A DNA stretch of 64,000 nucleotides from Talinum fruticosum (taxonomy: Eukaryota; Streptophyta; Magnoliopsida; Caryophyllales; Talinaceae), in the NCBI GenBank assembly GCA_021018815.1, contig JAITYX010000004.1, positions 5,769,501 through 5,833,500 on the forward strand. The letters run 5' to 3'. Shown piece by piece: positions 36,865 to 48,137 of this stretch; position 1 is the first letter of the stretch; each line of letters begins with the position of its first letter. The notes under the pieces are model-generated. The model made no database searches. It had not been told where the DNA came from and was given only the letters and a program-made list of their open reading frames with translations. The position numbers and the translations under genes were made by a program.

Positions 36865-37015
36865 TTCCGTTCGTGGTAGCGTTTATAATAGTTAGTAACT
36901 TATAATCGTTAACCATTAATCGTAACAGTTTGTAAAAACATCGTATCCGTTCATAACCACTCGTAACAGCTTAACAACTTGTTTATAACAGCTAAAATGA
37001 ACAGGTCCTAAGGTA
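36865..37015. mobile_element. MITE-like AT-rich segment
   Basis: The segment repeats GTTTATAA, CGTAACAG and CATAACC words and ends TTATAACAGCTAAAATGAAC followed by AGGTCC. The end resembles the 3' end of the MITE at 58175-58304 (TTATAGCTAAATGAAACAGTCC). The left border is not clear. Confidence 0.4.
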
Positions 37016-37028
37016 ATTTGAAATATAG

Positions 37029-37645
37029 TTGGCCTATTAAGAGGATGCCATATGATATGTATATTAAATATTTCGTCCATATTCTTTTAAAATAAAAGGT
37101 AATGCGATGAAAATCTATATAAATATATATATCTTTTGATGCTAAATGTATTTAAACAAAGTTATCTATATAAATATATTTAAACAAGGTGATCTTTCTT
37201 TCCAATATGTCGTTCTCATCTCACATAATTTACTTTTTTAAAAAATAAATAAATTTGTCCCAATTATTAGAAAATTATTGAAATATTATTTTAATTTAAT
37301 ACTATTATTTTTATATTTTTATATTTTTAAAAATAATATTTAAAATTAATATTCTCATTTCTAATATTAACCAAATTTGGCAACAACTAATAATGCCAAA
37401 AATTCATTGTTAGATGCATTTTTTAATATTATTAGTTGGAAGACATGCAGCAAATATAGTGCCAGATATATACTACAAAATAATTTTGAATGATTATATT
37501 TAAATTAATATTAATTTATGCAGCACATAATTACAAAACCATTAAAGTATTTTTCTTAATAATAATTATTATATTTTTAAATAAATAACAGATAGACATA
37601 CATAATTTAAAAATTAAATTAAAAACAATTATACCATGCATTGTA
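37029..37645. repeat. Duplicated block B, copy 1
   Basis: From GGCCTATTAAGAGGATGCCA to ACCATGCATTGTAT this block is nearly the same as 45446-46113, in the same orientation. Here it lies 570 bases downstream of lectin copy 1. Terminal inverted repeats were not found, so it looks like part of a segmental duplication, though an unrecognised repeat family is possible. Confidence 0.85.
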
Positions 37646-38340
37646 TAACTGAAATATTTATGTATATATATATATAATATATATTGTAGAGCTTCATAAA
37701 TATCAGAGACGAGAAGATATAGTGCATGTTAAAACAGTGGACAACCATTTTATTTTTTTAATCTTTACATTCCAGTGGAACCCTTTGGCGTGACTTGGGC
37801 ATAAAATAAACCTCTTCTCAAAAATGTATCCAACCCCCTCCCTCCCCTTTGGTAAGGACTAATGTCATCTAGTGCTAGTGCTAGTGCTATAAGTCATAAA
37901 TCCTCCAAGGCTCCCACGACAACAAGAACGATGCGAAGCTAATGAAATGTGTCAACCACAATGTGAATGTTATCTGGCACTTATTCTCCTTAAATAAGGT
38001 CACCAGTAGCTCAACTCGAGTCAAATTGAAGGGTGCAATACTCCCAAAAAATGTCATAACATCGCAACACAACTCTAACATTCAGTCAGCCACGATTCTC
38101 AAAACTCATGTCACTAAGCCTGTAATCAACCCCATAAATACAACAATATTCAACCTTACATTTAACTTTTCTTATAGAAATCAGACATTTATAGTAACAA
38201 AATATACTTTCAACTGTCCTTCAACTTTATTCCGCTGGAGATCATTATTTCGATCTCACATTTAACGATTTACATCTAATCTAATAAAAATTTTCACAAA
38301 CAACAAAAAGATCAAACATTAATCAACAGCAGGTTTGCTG

Positions 38341-40247
38341 TCATAGTACATCAGGGCAGTACCTCTTTGACAGAATTTCAACTTGCTCGGCAAATGACTT
38401 GATCCCATGCTCACCAATGTTGCGCACCATTTGCTTCCACCGCTTTCTGCACAAATCACCGGACCTATGCTCCAAAAGATTGTCCCAATTTACATCTTCT
38501 TGGCAGGAAGCATCAAGCTCATCTAATGCAATAATCAACCGGTAATCATCGACATCGGCCCACTTCCCTTCTGCCACCATTGGAGACGTTAATTGGTCAT
38601 ACCATTTCTGGCAACAAAGTGCACCGGTTCTGGTTGAAACCTGCTCACTGATTGCTTCCCAGCTAATGTTGTCCCTCAACATGCCATGCATTGACTTCTT
38701 TTCCTTAAATGCCTTCATTCTTAAATCCATGTTCACCCGCTCAAATAGAACCTTGTATTCATCGTGCGACCAGCGTCCCTTCCTCTTGTTGGGATATTTT
38801 ATCCCACGCCACATGTCCTTGACATGAATCCTATGTTTACCAAGTTCTTCGGCCAGCATCTTCCAATCTGGACCGTACTGCTTACGGAAATTCTTGACAA
38901 GCTCAATTTCTTCCGGGGTCCAGCAACGACTTTCACTTGTTTCAAATAATATATGAGCCCGATTATAGACGCTCATATGAGGTCTTGAAGGCAAGGCTTT
39001 CCCTATTTCTCTCCAACAGTCTCTAACTTCAGGGTATAACCCGCACTTCAGAACCATCTCCAAACCCTTTTCACCGAGTTGGTGTTTCTCTATGTAATTT
39101 AGTACAGAATTTTTAACAATCTCATCTTCCTCTTTTGAGAACCGCTTGCCACGTATAAGGCCATCATCAACCTTTTTTGTTTGATGGTTCTCTTTGTGGT
39201 TCACTATAGGATTTCCACCAATCTGATCTTCCTCTTTCAAGACCTGCTTGCCTCGTCTGAAAACACCAACTTTTTCTTACCACTGCTATGATCCTTAAGC
39301 TTTTCTGTCCCCCTCGAGTTGTCAGCAAGGGATAAAAACTCCACTTGATCAGAAAATCTGACCTTCGGCTTCTTACTGGAAGTAGATCTTTCAGAGGGCT
39401 CCATAGGATTATTCTTCTTATTGGTCTTGAAGGCACCAGCTTTGGCATCTCCTTTAGTGTCGGATCCCATAAATTTCTCCTCCTTCCTTTCACTGCCCCA
39501 GTCCCTGCTGTTTTTGCCATTGCTTGTTGAAGGCACGTCAATATTATTAACAAATTCTTCAACCAAAGAACCAGCTCTCAGATCATTCTCTTTCTTCCTT
39601 CTCTTTTTACCTTTCACAGACTTTATTTTTTCACTAATTCTGCCCTCAATATGATTTGCAACAAACCCAGCATGATCACCAGCTCCATTCCCCTCATTCT
39701 CTGAAGAACCAGAACTGGTACCTCCTGTGGTAAATCTAATGGATTTCTCCTTCCTTTTATGATCTCTAGTCCCACCGTCTTCCCTACTGCTGCTTGAATG
39801 CAAAGCAGTACTGTTCAAATGTTCTTTCTCCATGTACCCTGACTCATCCACTCCCTTCTTTTTCTTCTTTCTCTTTCTGTCCATGTGCTCCACTTTCTCA
39901 GCAACATTCTCTGCCTGTGAAACCCCACCCTCATTTCCAATTTTATTCTTTTTCTTCTTTTTTTCCTTTCTAGTATTATTTGCTTCATCTTTTTTATTGG
40001 TTCTGTTTTTCCTCAAAGCTTTCTTCTCCATTTTAGAACTGTAATGAGCATCCAAGTTTGAGACCACATCAGCAGCCACTTCAAAAGCAATCATGCCACC
40101 TAAAAATTTTGTCTTTTTCTTTTTATGGCCTTCATCGCCAATTCGTACGTGACCTTCCTCTCCTCTTAAAGCATTGGACTCCCTCTTTTTTCTTTTCTTG
40201 GATTTTTTCTTCAGATTGCAACGGGCATCTTCTTTTATTGCAGCCAT
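38341..40247 (-). CDS. Myb/SANT protein, RNA polymerase I termination factor-like
   Basis: A nuclear DNA-binding protein of the REB1/TTF-I/DMTF1-like Myb group. One long exon of about 635 residues once the frame is joined. The N-terminal ~330 residues are highly basic with repeated Lys-rich nuclear-localisation-type clusters (KKKSKKRKKR, RKEKKKKKNK, DRKRKKKKK) and acidic/Ser-rich spacers. The C-terminal part has the helical region FSKEEDEIVKNSVLNYIEK, then Myb/SANT repeats: CWTPEEIELVKNFRKQYG-DWKMLAEELG (about residues 440-485), GRWSHDEYKVLFERVN (about 495 on) and a third degenerate repeat ending CRKRWKQMVRN. The two halves are in different frames that overlap at 39237-39240. The T run 39271-39275 (A on the sense strand) is one base short; with it KKKVGVFRRG leads into EEDQIGG. 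Plant members are often called RNA polymerase I termination factor-like, but their role is inferred. Confidence 0.85.
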
Positions 40248-40254
40248 GATATTA

Positions 40255-41360
40255 GGACCCTATATGACTCCCCTCAAAGATCTGAGGTGAACAATTGACA
40301 GCATAAGCAAAAAATAAATAAAACCTTTTGAGGCCTAACATTGAGCAACAAAAAAGAAAGAACATCAGAGGAACTAGGATGTAACTAATCATGGAAAATA
40401 TAACTGGGAAAACAAAGATATAATCTATATGACAAAAATGCAATACAAAATCACAGTATTCTACAATCTATAACATCACATCAACTTAAAAATTACCATC
40501 AAATTTTGGATACTCATCACAACAAGCAACACTATCACTATGTCTGGTGAATCATCGACATCACTAATAGCTCAGAGACAAGGTATCCGGTGAAAAATGG
40601 TATACAGAAGATCAATCCAAGCTACCCGTCCCCCTCTGAAGGGACAAGCAGCAAAGGCCTTTTCGAGCACCTTGCATATTCTTCCCCCGGCTCATCACAT
40701 TAACATTACTAGTTAAGCCTTCAACTTCGTGTGGCGCTTGTCATGAAGCTTAGTGAGGCCAATAGAATGCATTCACGCCAATTACCAATTACAAATTACA
40801 GAATGCACAGTTGCTTCCAATTGAAAGCATAAAGTAGTCCTTTCAAGCCCATATGCCACTCAACAAAATGACTGTAGGATATTAGATGAAATAAACAGAG
40901 AGTCACATGTCACCAGGACAATAAAATTTCGAAAAAACAACAGACTCAAAGAATACACAGAAATTATCATCCATGACACCAGATTATGGCCAAATCCATG
41001 TAAAAACTAGTGGATTTAGGTCTCATTCCACTGTGTAATTAAGCAAATGCTATCCCAGAAACCAATAAAATAAAATCTCCATCTTAAAGTATCATAACTC
41101 AATTCAACCAAAACAGCAAGATTTCAGAAATTAGAAGTGTGATTCTTATTTGGAGAAGCAATGACTACAATGTAAGAAAAAATTATTAAAACATGGAAGT
41201 TTCTGAAGCTTTGAGCATGCTGCATTTATTCAATTTCCAAAACCAAGCCCATAACTACAGAGACAACCATCACAAACAGATGGTTTAACCGGCTGAGAGT
41301 CGCAAGGCAAGAAGATACCTATGTGCTTGAGCAAAGATACAATACGGGAAAGGAGAGTCA
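40255..41360. other. Upstream region of the Myb-like gene
   Basis: Promoter and possible 5'UTR of the Myb-like gene, and 3'UTR of the LYR gene from about 41370 downwards. No other gene is supported. Confidence 0.5.
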
Positions 41361-41370
41361 ATGGTTGTTA

Positions 41371-41643
41371 TCACTGGATATGCTTAGGGATTTCGCCTTT
41401 CTTTAAAAGAGTCAAAGAGTATTCAGCAGCATCAATGAGGTCAGCAATATTGTGAACAGATCGCTCTTCATACCCGAACAAGAACATAGCCCGGACCTCT
41501 GCTTTCTTGGCCAATCTAGCAGCAAAAGTAAGTGGCAATTCTGGGGAATTGAGACTCTGCAATATTTGCCTGTATAGAGAAAGCACTCGACCCCTATTCC
41601 TCCTTAGATCCTCCGTTGTTGCCCATATCAGACCTTTTGCCAT
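41371..41643 (-). CDS. LYR-motif (Complex1_LYR) protein
   Basis: LYR proteins are small, basic, mostly mitochondrial factors that bind acyl-carrier protein and help in Fe-S cluster delivery or respiratory-complex assembly. The coding part is one exon of 90 residues starting MAKGLIWAT. The LYR motif appears as VLSLYRQILQSLNS (about residues 19-32), followed by the helical region RLAKKAEVRAMFLFG and DAAEYSLTLLKKGEIPKHIQ at the end, which is the typical length and C-terminus of this plant subgroup. The ATG lies just after a good 3' splice site (TGTTCAG), so the leader is split. An upstream exon probably lies near 42540-42850, where the sense strand is pyrimidine-rich. The specific client protein is not known from sequence. 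Confidence 0.85.
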   Translation of the reverse strand: MAKGLIWATTEDLRRNRGRVLSLYRQILQSLNSPELPLTFAARLAKKAEVRAMFLFGYEERSVHNIADLIDAAEYSLTLLKKGEIPKHIQ

Positions 41644-42567
41644 TGTTTTGACACTGAACATATCAGATGTAGATACCACGTTTACTTACATTGGCAATGA
41701 ATTTCTCATATTAAATGTTCACTGAACATACAAAATAGTCCATATATTGATCAATATAACAACAGTAGACCAGTAGGCTATGCTCATTTCATTTCCAAAG
41801 AAGGCCACTCAAGGTGTTAGTGGAACTCACTCAAGAAAGTTTAAACGATGTCCTGCACATCTATGTTATATATAAAAGGAAGATCTATGTTATGTTATAT
41901 ATAAAAGGAAGAGGATTGAATTGTTGTATAAATTTTAATCTACCATATTTACCCCTTTTTTAGCTTAAATTAAAGGACAAAATTGTCTCATACAGTTATT
42001 TCATGTCAGTTTCCTCTCTTCTCCTCACGTCAGTTTCCCTCTTCTCTCTAAACTATCTCCTTCTTAACAAACCAGTGTGAATCTTCTACAAAAAAATTTC
42101 ACAACAGCAATGAAACTTCAGATTTGGTCACCAATCTTCTGCAAATAATCAAGCCGCTAACTAATTTCTTTTTTTGGATTTGGTTACAAATTCGAGTCAG
42201 TTGTTTATTTGTTAATTGAGTCTGTTTTTTGGTTTAAAATCTGTAAATGAGCTGTAGAAATTCAAGCAACCAAGCATCCACAAGACACCACGGATCTAAC
42301 TCAATCCAAACTCACAATTTACAAAAGCAAAATCTAGAATTCGGGTAAAAGGAGAGAAGACAGGGGAGGGGAGAATGAAATTTCCAGCAAGAGGCAGAGG
42401 CACAGAACAACAATTCGGTATTGTAGATGTTATAGCCAACCAACATTATTACATACATATGAACCTTTCGTCTCGAAAGGTAAAACATAAAACATAAAAC
42501 ATAGATGTAATTATTGAACGTACCAAAAACGATGGAGAGAGGCGCCATTTTCAGATCCAATTGAAGA

Positions 42568-42848
42568 TACCTAAAAACGATGGAGAGAGCGAGAGCCGGA
42601 GAGCAAAACCGGGCCGGATATCAAGAGCAAGAATGAGCCGGAGTGGAAGATGGAGAGTGAGAGCCGGAGAGAAATAGGCCAGCGATGGCAGAGCGAGAGT
42701 CGGAAAGCGTGAGGTAGCCGGAGGGCCAGAGAGAGCCGCAGAGCGAGAGGTAGCCGGAGAGCAAGAGGGAGCCCGAGAGAGAGAGCCCAAGACGGCAGAG
42801 AGGGAGCCGGAAAGGGAGAGGGGCCCGGAGCAGAGACCGAGAGAAGGG
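42568..42848. repeat. Polypurine tract of GAGAGCCGGAGAG-like units
   Basis: About 280 bases on the plus strand are almost all purine, built of imperfect units such as GAGCGAGAGCCGGAGAG, GAGTGAGAGCCGGAGAG and GAGCGAGAGTCGGAAAG. Just upstream of the LYR coding exon it probably forms part of that gene's promoter or leader (pyrimidine-rich in the sense RNA). The flanking DNA is AT-rich, so the tract stands out sharply. Confidence 0.8.
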
Positions 42849-42879
42849 GTTAAACGAGGGAGGTACGCCGGCACTGCGG

Positions 42880-43570
42880 CTAATGACAGAACAAGTAGAG
42901 GGAGTTGAGTTCAGCGTTTTATTTTATAAAAATAACAATTCTACGAATTTTTTAAGTATTTTTAATAATTAAGATTTTTTATTTTATACTATATATAATT
43001 TATAAATTTTATTTTATAAACAATTTTATTGTTATTTTAAGTAGTTAATGTTATTCAAATACTCATTATAAATTTTTAAATAATTTATTTTAATTAAGAG
43101 ATTTTATTTTATATATAATATATAAGTTTTGTTTTATGAAAATTTTTATCATCATTTTAAGTAATGAGAAATATAATGAGAAGTTTAAATTTTCTAATGA
43201 AGAGAGAGAGTGTGTCTCTAGTGAAAGATAAATTATTAATTGAATTTTTAAAATTTTTTGATTGAAATTTTTATTTTGTGAAGCTTGTGTTCGTATATAA
43301 GTATGGAGGATAGACCCAATCTACAAAACAAACAATCAAATCTAATTTTTTTAAGGGTCCCCTCAAAATCCACTAATATGATACCAAATATTAGTAACCA
43401 ATGGTGATTTAAATTAAATTAAATTAAAATTAATTAATTAATTAATTTTTATTATTTACTCTATGCATGTACCATTTTTTATATTTTATTAAACATGATT
43501 CGATGACTAATGATTAATTTTCTCTCATATAATCTAAATTATTATAAAGAATTAGATTTTTTTATCTTCC
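42880..43570. other. AT-rich intergenic region
   Basis: Low-complexity A/T-rich DNA with TTAATTAA runs (43405-43447). No gene is supported. Confidence 0.6.
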
Positions 43571-43573
43571 TCT

Positions 43574-45170
43574 TTTCTTTTTTTTTTTTTTTTTTGTAAT
43601 AAGTGAAGATTTTATTACCAAACTTCATACCAAAAAATAAGGGTAATTGACTCCCATTACAAGCCTATTGACTTAACTTGCCTCCACTATAAATTTCCTC
43701 CAATTGCTATATTTCCTACTTCTTATAACTAGAAAGTCAAATTGAGTTTGTACATCAAATATAATTAAACTCCTTAGTTGCTCTTCGGTATGCTTCTCCC
43801 CTTTGAACGATCTTGCATTCCTTTCACTCCATATATGATATTGGCATGTTGCATAGGTCATGAAAATCAACTGTCTCTCGACCACTTTTCCATCCTCCCG
43901 TAAGCAAGTTGTTGTGTAAAAAATCAAGGGACTCGTGCATTCCAAAGTTGCATCTTAGCCAGCTGCAAAGTGTGCTCCAAAATCCTTTAGTGAATGGCCA
44001 GTGTAAAAAAATGTGCTCACTGGTTTCAATCCCGTTGTCCGAGACAAAACTTACAGTTGATATCCATCCCCTCTCTATATTTTATCAATCTATCAACTGT
44101 TAGATGCCTCTATGCATTAGTATCCATAAGAAAAAGGCATGCTTGGGAGTATTTGCATTACTCCATACCACCTTGCTCCATTGGACCTTAGTATTTTCTT
44201 TTAGTAGCCATTGATAACCACTTTTGACTGTGTATACCTTATCTTCTATTGCCTGCCAGCTCCAGCTTTCAGTTAACCCTACCTTAAACTCCTCTTTGAT
44301 TGTACAAATCTTCTTCCAATACTAACATGTGTCTCGCTTTAGGTGTGTATGTCCACCAATCTTGCTTTCTTAAGTAGCAGCTATGGATCCACTTCACCCA
44401 CATAATGTCTTCCTTCTTAACTACTGCCCACACTTTGCAATTAAGGCCTTATTCCACAACTTGACATTTTTCAAACCTGCCTCTCCATATTTTTAGGCTG
44501 ACATACCAAGTCCCAAGTTATCAAAGGAGTCCTAGAATTAGTGTCATTACCTCCCCAAATGAATTTCCTGCACTCGTGACTCAATCGCTTCATCACTTGT
44601 TGTGGAAGAATAAAGGTATTTGCCCAAAATCCCAGGATCCCCATGAGTATTGATTGTACTAATTGAGCCCTTCCTACATATGAAAAATGTGTGTTCCCCA
44701 AAGTCTTATTTTTGCTGTGATCTTTTCAACCAATAACGCACGATCGGTTTTTGTGAGTCTAGTGGAGGATATTGAGACTCTAAGGTATCCGAAAGGTAAT
44801 GAGCCTTCAAAAAGCCACCATGTAATATTATTCCTTATTTCTATGCTACTGCAAGGCCCTTATCACAACATGTGTTTTCTCCTTATCAACTTGTAGTCCT
44901 GAAACAACTGCAAATCTCTCAAGTGTACTTGTAAGTACCCTTATTGATTATGAGTTTGCTTTGGCAAACAAGATCAAATCATCTCGCAAAAATTAAATGA
45001 TTTAGTTGCATCTCTTTGCATTTCGGATGGTAAGAGAAATCCCCGACATGGGCACCATCATCCTTGTGAAATATTCCATTTCTAAAACATATAGTAAGGG
45101 AGACATAGGATCGCCCTGTCTTATACCTCTTTCTTTGTCTTCCTCTCGTTGCTTATAATTGAGTTATACC
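43574..45170 (-). mobile_element. Decayed LINE (non-LTR retrotransposon), 5'-truncated
   Basis: On the minus strand the relic reads from reverse transcriptase to a poly(A) tail. [12 protein letters not shown] (near 45115) is the conserved RT motif and RDDLILFA (near 44965) is a damaged version of the FADD catalytic motif. HFSYVGRAQLVQSILMGI, NTFILPQQVMKRL and CRKFIWGG (44471-44701) are the post-RT region, and YHIWSERNARSF (43673-43945) is the usual C-terminal zf-RVT end. The plus strand has T22 at 43574-43595, which is the poly(A) tail. Stops and frame changes interrupt it throughout, and the endonuclease domain is missing. Target-site duplications were not resolved. Confidence 0.88.
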
Positions 45171-45445
45171 TTTAAAATTATGAAACTAAATTCTCACTAA
45201 ATACTTCATAATATGAGTATCAAAATAAATAATATCATAAGATACATTAACTTCGTGATTTAGCAAGCTAATCTATAATCTATGGTATAATTAGTCTATC
45301 AATAGTAGTATTTTATGTTGATGTTCCAATCATATTACATTGATAAATTTTAATATTCTTTAATAAAAATAAATGACATTGTTAAGATTTGAAAGTTATG
45401 TATTTGTTTATGTTATAAGTCATTTAATATTGCAATAAAATATTA

Positions 45446-45978
45446 TTGGCCTATTAAGAGGATGCCATATGATATATATATTAAGTATTTCGTCCATATT
45501 CTTTTAAAATAAAAGGTAATGCAATGAAAATCTATATAAATATATATATATTTTGGTGCTAAATATATTTAAACAAAGTGATCTATATAAAAATATTTAA
45601 ACAAATTGATCTTTCTTCTCCAATATGTCGCTCTCATCTCACATAATTTACTTTTTAATTTTTTTGTCCCAATTATTAGAAGATTATTGAAATATTATTT
45701 TAGTTTCTTTTTAATCAACCTTAATATTATTATTTTTATATTTTTTATTTTTAAAAATAATATAGGAAATTATTATTCTCATTTCTAATATTACCAAAAT
45801 TTTGCAACAGCTAATAACGCCAAATTTATTGTTAGATACATTTTTTAATATTATTGGTTGGAAGACATGCAGCAAATATAGTGCCAAAGATATACTACTA
45901 AATAATTTTGAATAATTATATTTCAATTAATATTAATTTATGCAGCAAATAAATTACAAAAACATTACTGTATTTTTC

Positions 45979-46037
<59 letters not shown>

Positions 46038-46113
46038 TACATTTTTTAATAAATAACAGATAGATATACATAATTTTAAAATTAAATTAAAAACAATTAT
46101 ACCATGCATTGTA
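45446..46113. repeat. Duplicated block B, copy 2
   Basis: Near-copy of 37029-37645 in the same orientation, here immediately upstream of the promoter of lectin copy 2. It is longer mainly because of an (AAT)n expansion at 45980-46037, where copy 1 has only a few units. Confidence 0.85.
45980..46037. repeat. (AAT)n microsatellite
   Basis: About 19 AAT units inside duplicated block B copy 2; copy 1 has only TTAATAATAATTATT at the same place. Confidence 0.95.
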
Positions 46114-46189
46114 TTGATCACTAAAAGCTAGTTACTCATTAAAAGAATTACATAGCTTTTGGGAGTAGGCAGAAACCATGTCTTGAATG

Positions 46190-46190
46190 A

Positions 46191-46272
<82 letters not shown>
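46190..46272. repeat. (AC)n(AT)n compound microsatellite
   Basis: About ten AC units followed by about 31 AT units, between block B2 and the lectin copy 2 promoter. Confidence 0.95.
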
Positions 46273-46274
<2 letters not shown>

Positions 46275-46456
46275 CATCATGTCGTATGATATTTAGGAAA
46301 TATATTATAAAAATTTTGGATTAAATACCAAAAACACACAAGGGGGTATTATGTCCATTACAAAAGCATAACTTGGACATATATCTGCAGATGATTATCA
46401 TCCAAAATTAATACTAATCATTGTTCATAATAACCAAATAGACTCACGACGAGGTC

Positions 46457-46463
46457 TATAAAT
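46457..46463 (+). promoter_or_regulatory. TATA box of SUEL lectin copy 2
   Basis: TATAAAT in a context shared with copy 1, 115 bases upstream of the start codon. The leader GAAGCTTAAYTAGAGTGCAT before the ATG is also shared. Confidence 0.6.
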
Positions 46464-46571
46464 TAATTAAGGAGATATGATCATCTATGAGCATACTATC
46501 AGTATAGCTAGGAGGACGAAGGTTTGAGCTTGTGTTCTCGTGATTAAGTGAAGCTTAATTAGAGTGCATCA

Positions 46572-47538
46572 ATGGCCTCCTACAAGCTGCCCCTTGCAAC
46601 TTTGGTCTGTTTTCTCTTACATCTTTCCTCCTCGACTATTGCCGCGAGGCACCCATTGTACGAGTCTGTTATAGCTAAGGTAACTACAGTTTAAAGTATT
46701 AGGGGCTCAGTCTAAATCAATATGTTAAACCTTAATGGCGTGTCTAATTACACATACAAATCATATTGCGAATCCCTCACCCAGCCCCACCCCAAAAAAT
46801 TTTTGAGTTAAATCTACTAGCAATTTAACATAAACCGAATAGAGTTTACCTTCGTATCATGTGATTTAGGGATCATAAGTTAACTTTAACTTTTAGTTGG
46901 ATTTTATTTGCTATATTTTTTGGATGCAGAAAGAAGGTGAAGTGAAATCTATTACAAATGAGAATGGGGGATCAGTATGTGGAAGTAGCATAGAAGGAGG
47001 ATCAGTGCAATTAACATGTTTTGGGGGCAAAATCTCAAAGATTACTTTTGCTAGCTTTGGTAATCCCCAAGGCTCTTGTGGCTCTTTCTCCAAAGCCAAT
47101 TGCGATGCTCTGAACACCTTATCTATCGTTGAGAAGGTAATTTAAATTTTCTTCAAGTTTTCTTCGTACCATATGATAGTCCGTTTTTTACGGGACGGGT
47201 TGTGGCTCCTACACATATATATTAATTATATACTATGCTTACCAAAACAATGCTCCTAAGAATAATTTTCGACGATTATAATTCAAATCCTAACAGAGTT
47301 TCAAGTGGCGACACTCACTATAGAATATATAACTAATTGCAAATAAAATTTCATCCTAGTGTTATTATTGTTATTGCTGTTACTGTATGTCTGTACTGTA
47401 CTGAATTTGACGTGTTTACTTGAACATCGACAGGCATGTGTTGGCAGGGGAAGTTGCACAATTGGTGCTACAAAAGCTCAATTTGGACCAACATCTTGCA
47501 GAGGAACCCTAGTACTTGCTGTTGAGGCTTCCTGTTGA
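46572..47538 (+). CDS. Stand-alone secreted SUEL-type lectin, copy 2
   Basis: Paralogue of the gene at 35622-36455 with the same structure. Exons are 46572-46679, 46930-47136 and 47434-47538, all in phase 0, about 139 residues. The signal peptide ([20 protein letters not shown]) and STIAAR cleavage region are shared. The domain shows [58 protein letters not shown] and LAVEASC, again eight cysteines. Differences from copy 1 are mostly at the start of the domain and in surface loops (one residue fewer at GFCGGS/GSCGS), while the core and cysteines are kept. This pattern suggests both copies are functional. Copy 2 is nearer to the beta-galactosidase-type consensus. Confidence 0.88.
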
Positions 47539-47544
47539 AGAAGA

Positions 47545-48071
47545 GCTGTAGAAGTTTAAATTTTCAAAACAGTAGTTTGGAAAAATAAATGTTGGTGGAA
47601 GTGATTATTTGAACATCAGCCTTCAAATTTGTACAAGATGATGATCTTCTCTGTGACTGCAGCACATCTTATTGAATTCTTTTCTTTGGAAATCAATTGG
47701 AAATATGCACTTTGTGACTCCGAATCCTTTTTAGTTTTGCTAATTACAGTTGGAATTTGGAAGGTTATTGAATATATTATTTTTTTATTTGAATAAAGGT
47801 GTAATGTCTAAAGTTCTTGCAGCAAGTGCAGTTTTGAGATTTCGAATTTGTGTTCTCCTTCTTATTAGGGTGAGACTACTATCATATCAACTAACATTTT
47901 GTTGGTTATCGAGTATATTATTTGGCACTCGTTACTAGAGGATATATTGCACAAATTGATACAAAATTGAAAAAAGGAGTATATTTTTGTAGTAATATAG
48001 AAAATATTGGGAATCAATTTGTAAATACTGTAGTTGACACTTACTTTAAAAGAAATTTAAATCATAATATA

Positions 48072-48137
<66 letters not shown>

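Larger units (their letters stand above)
36460..38330. other. AT-rich intergenic region after lectin copy 1
   Basis: It holds the lectin 3'UTR, a MITE-like patch, duplicated block B1 (37029-37645) and the 3' flank of the Myb-like gene. No further gene is supported; a frame at 37942-38265 is antisense to 3' flank and unrecognised. Confidence 0.5.

Noticed and set aside
38341..40247. Two separate genes, a Lys-rich protein and a Myb protein
   Set aside because: They overlap by a few bases with no promoter or intron between, match one known architecture, and join with one base in a T run.
43673..44701. Host genes from the frames inside the LINE
   Set aside because: The residues match reverse-transcriptase and zf-RVT regions of plant LINEs, in order, with stops between and a poly(A) tail.
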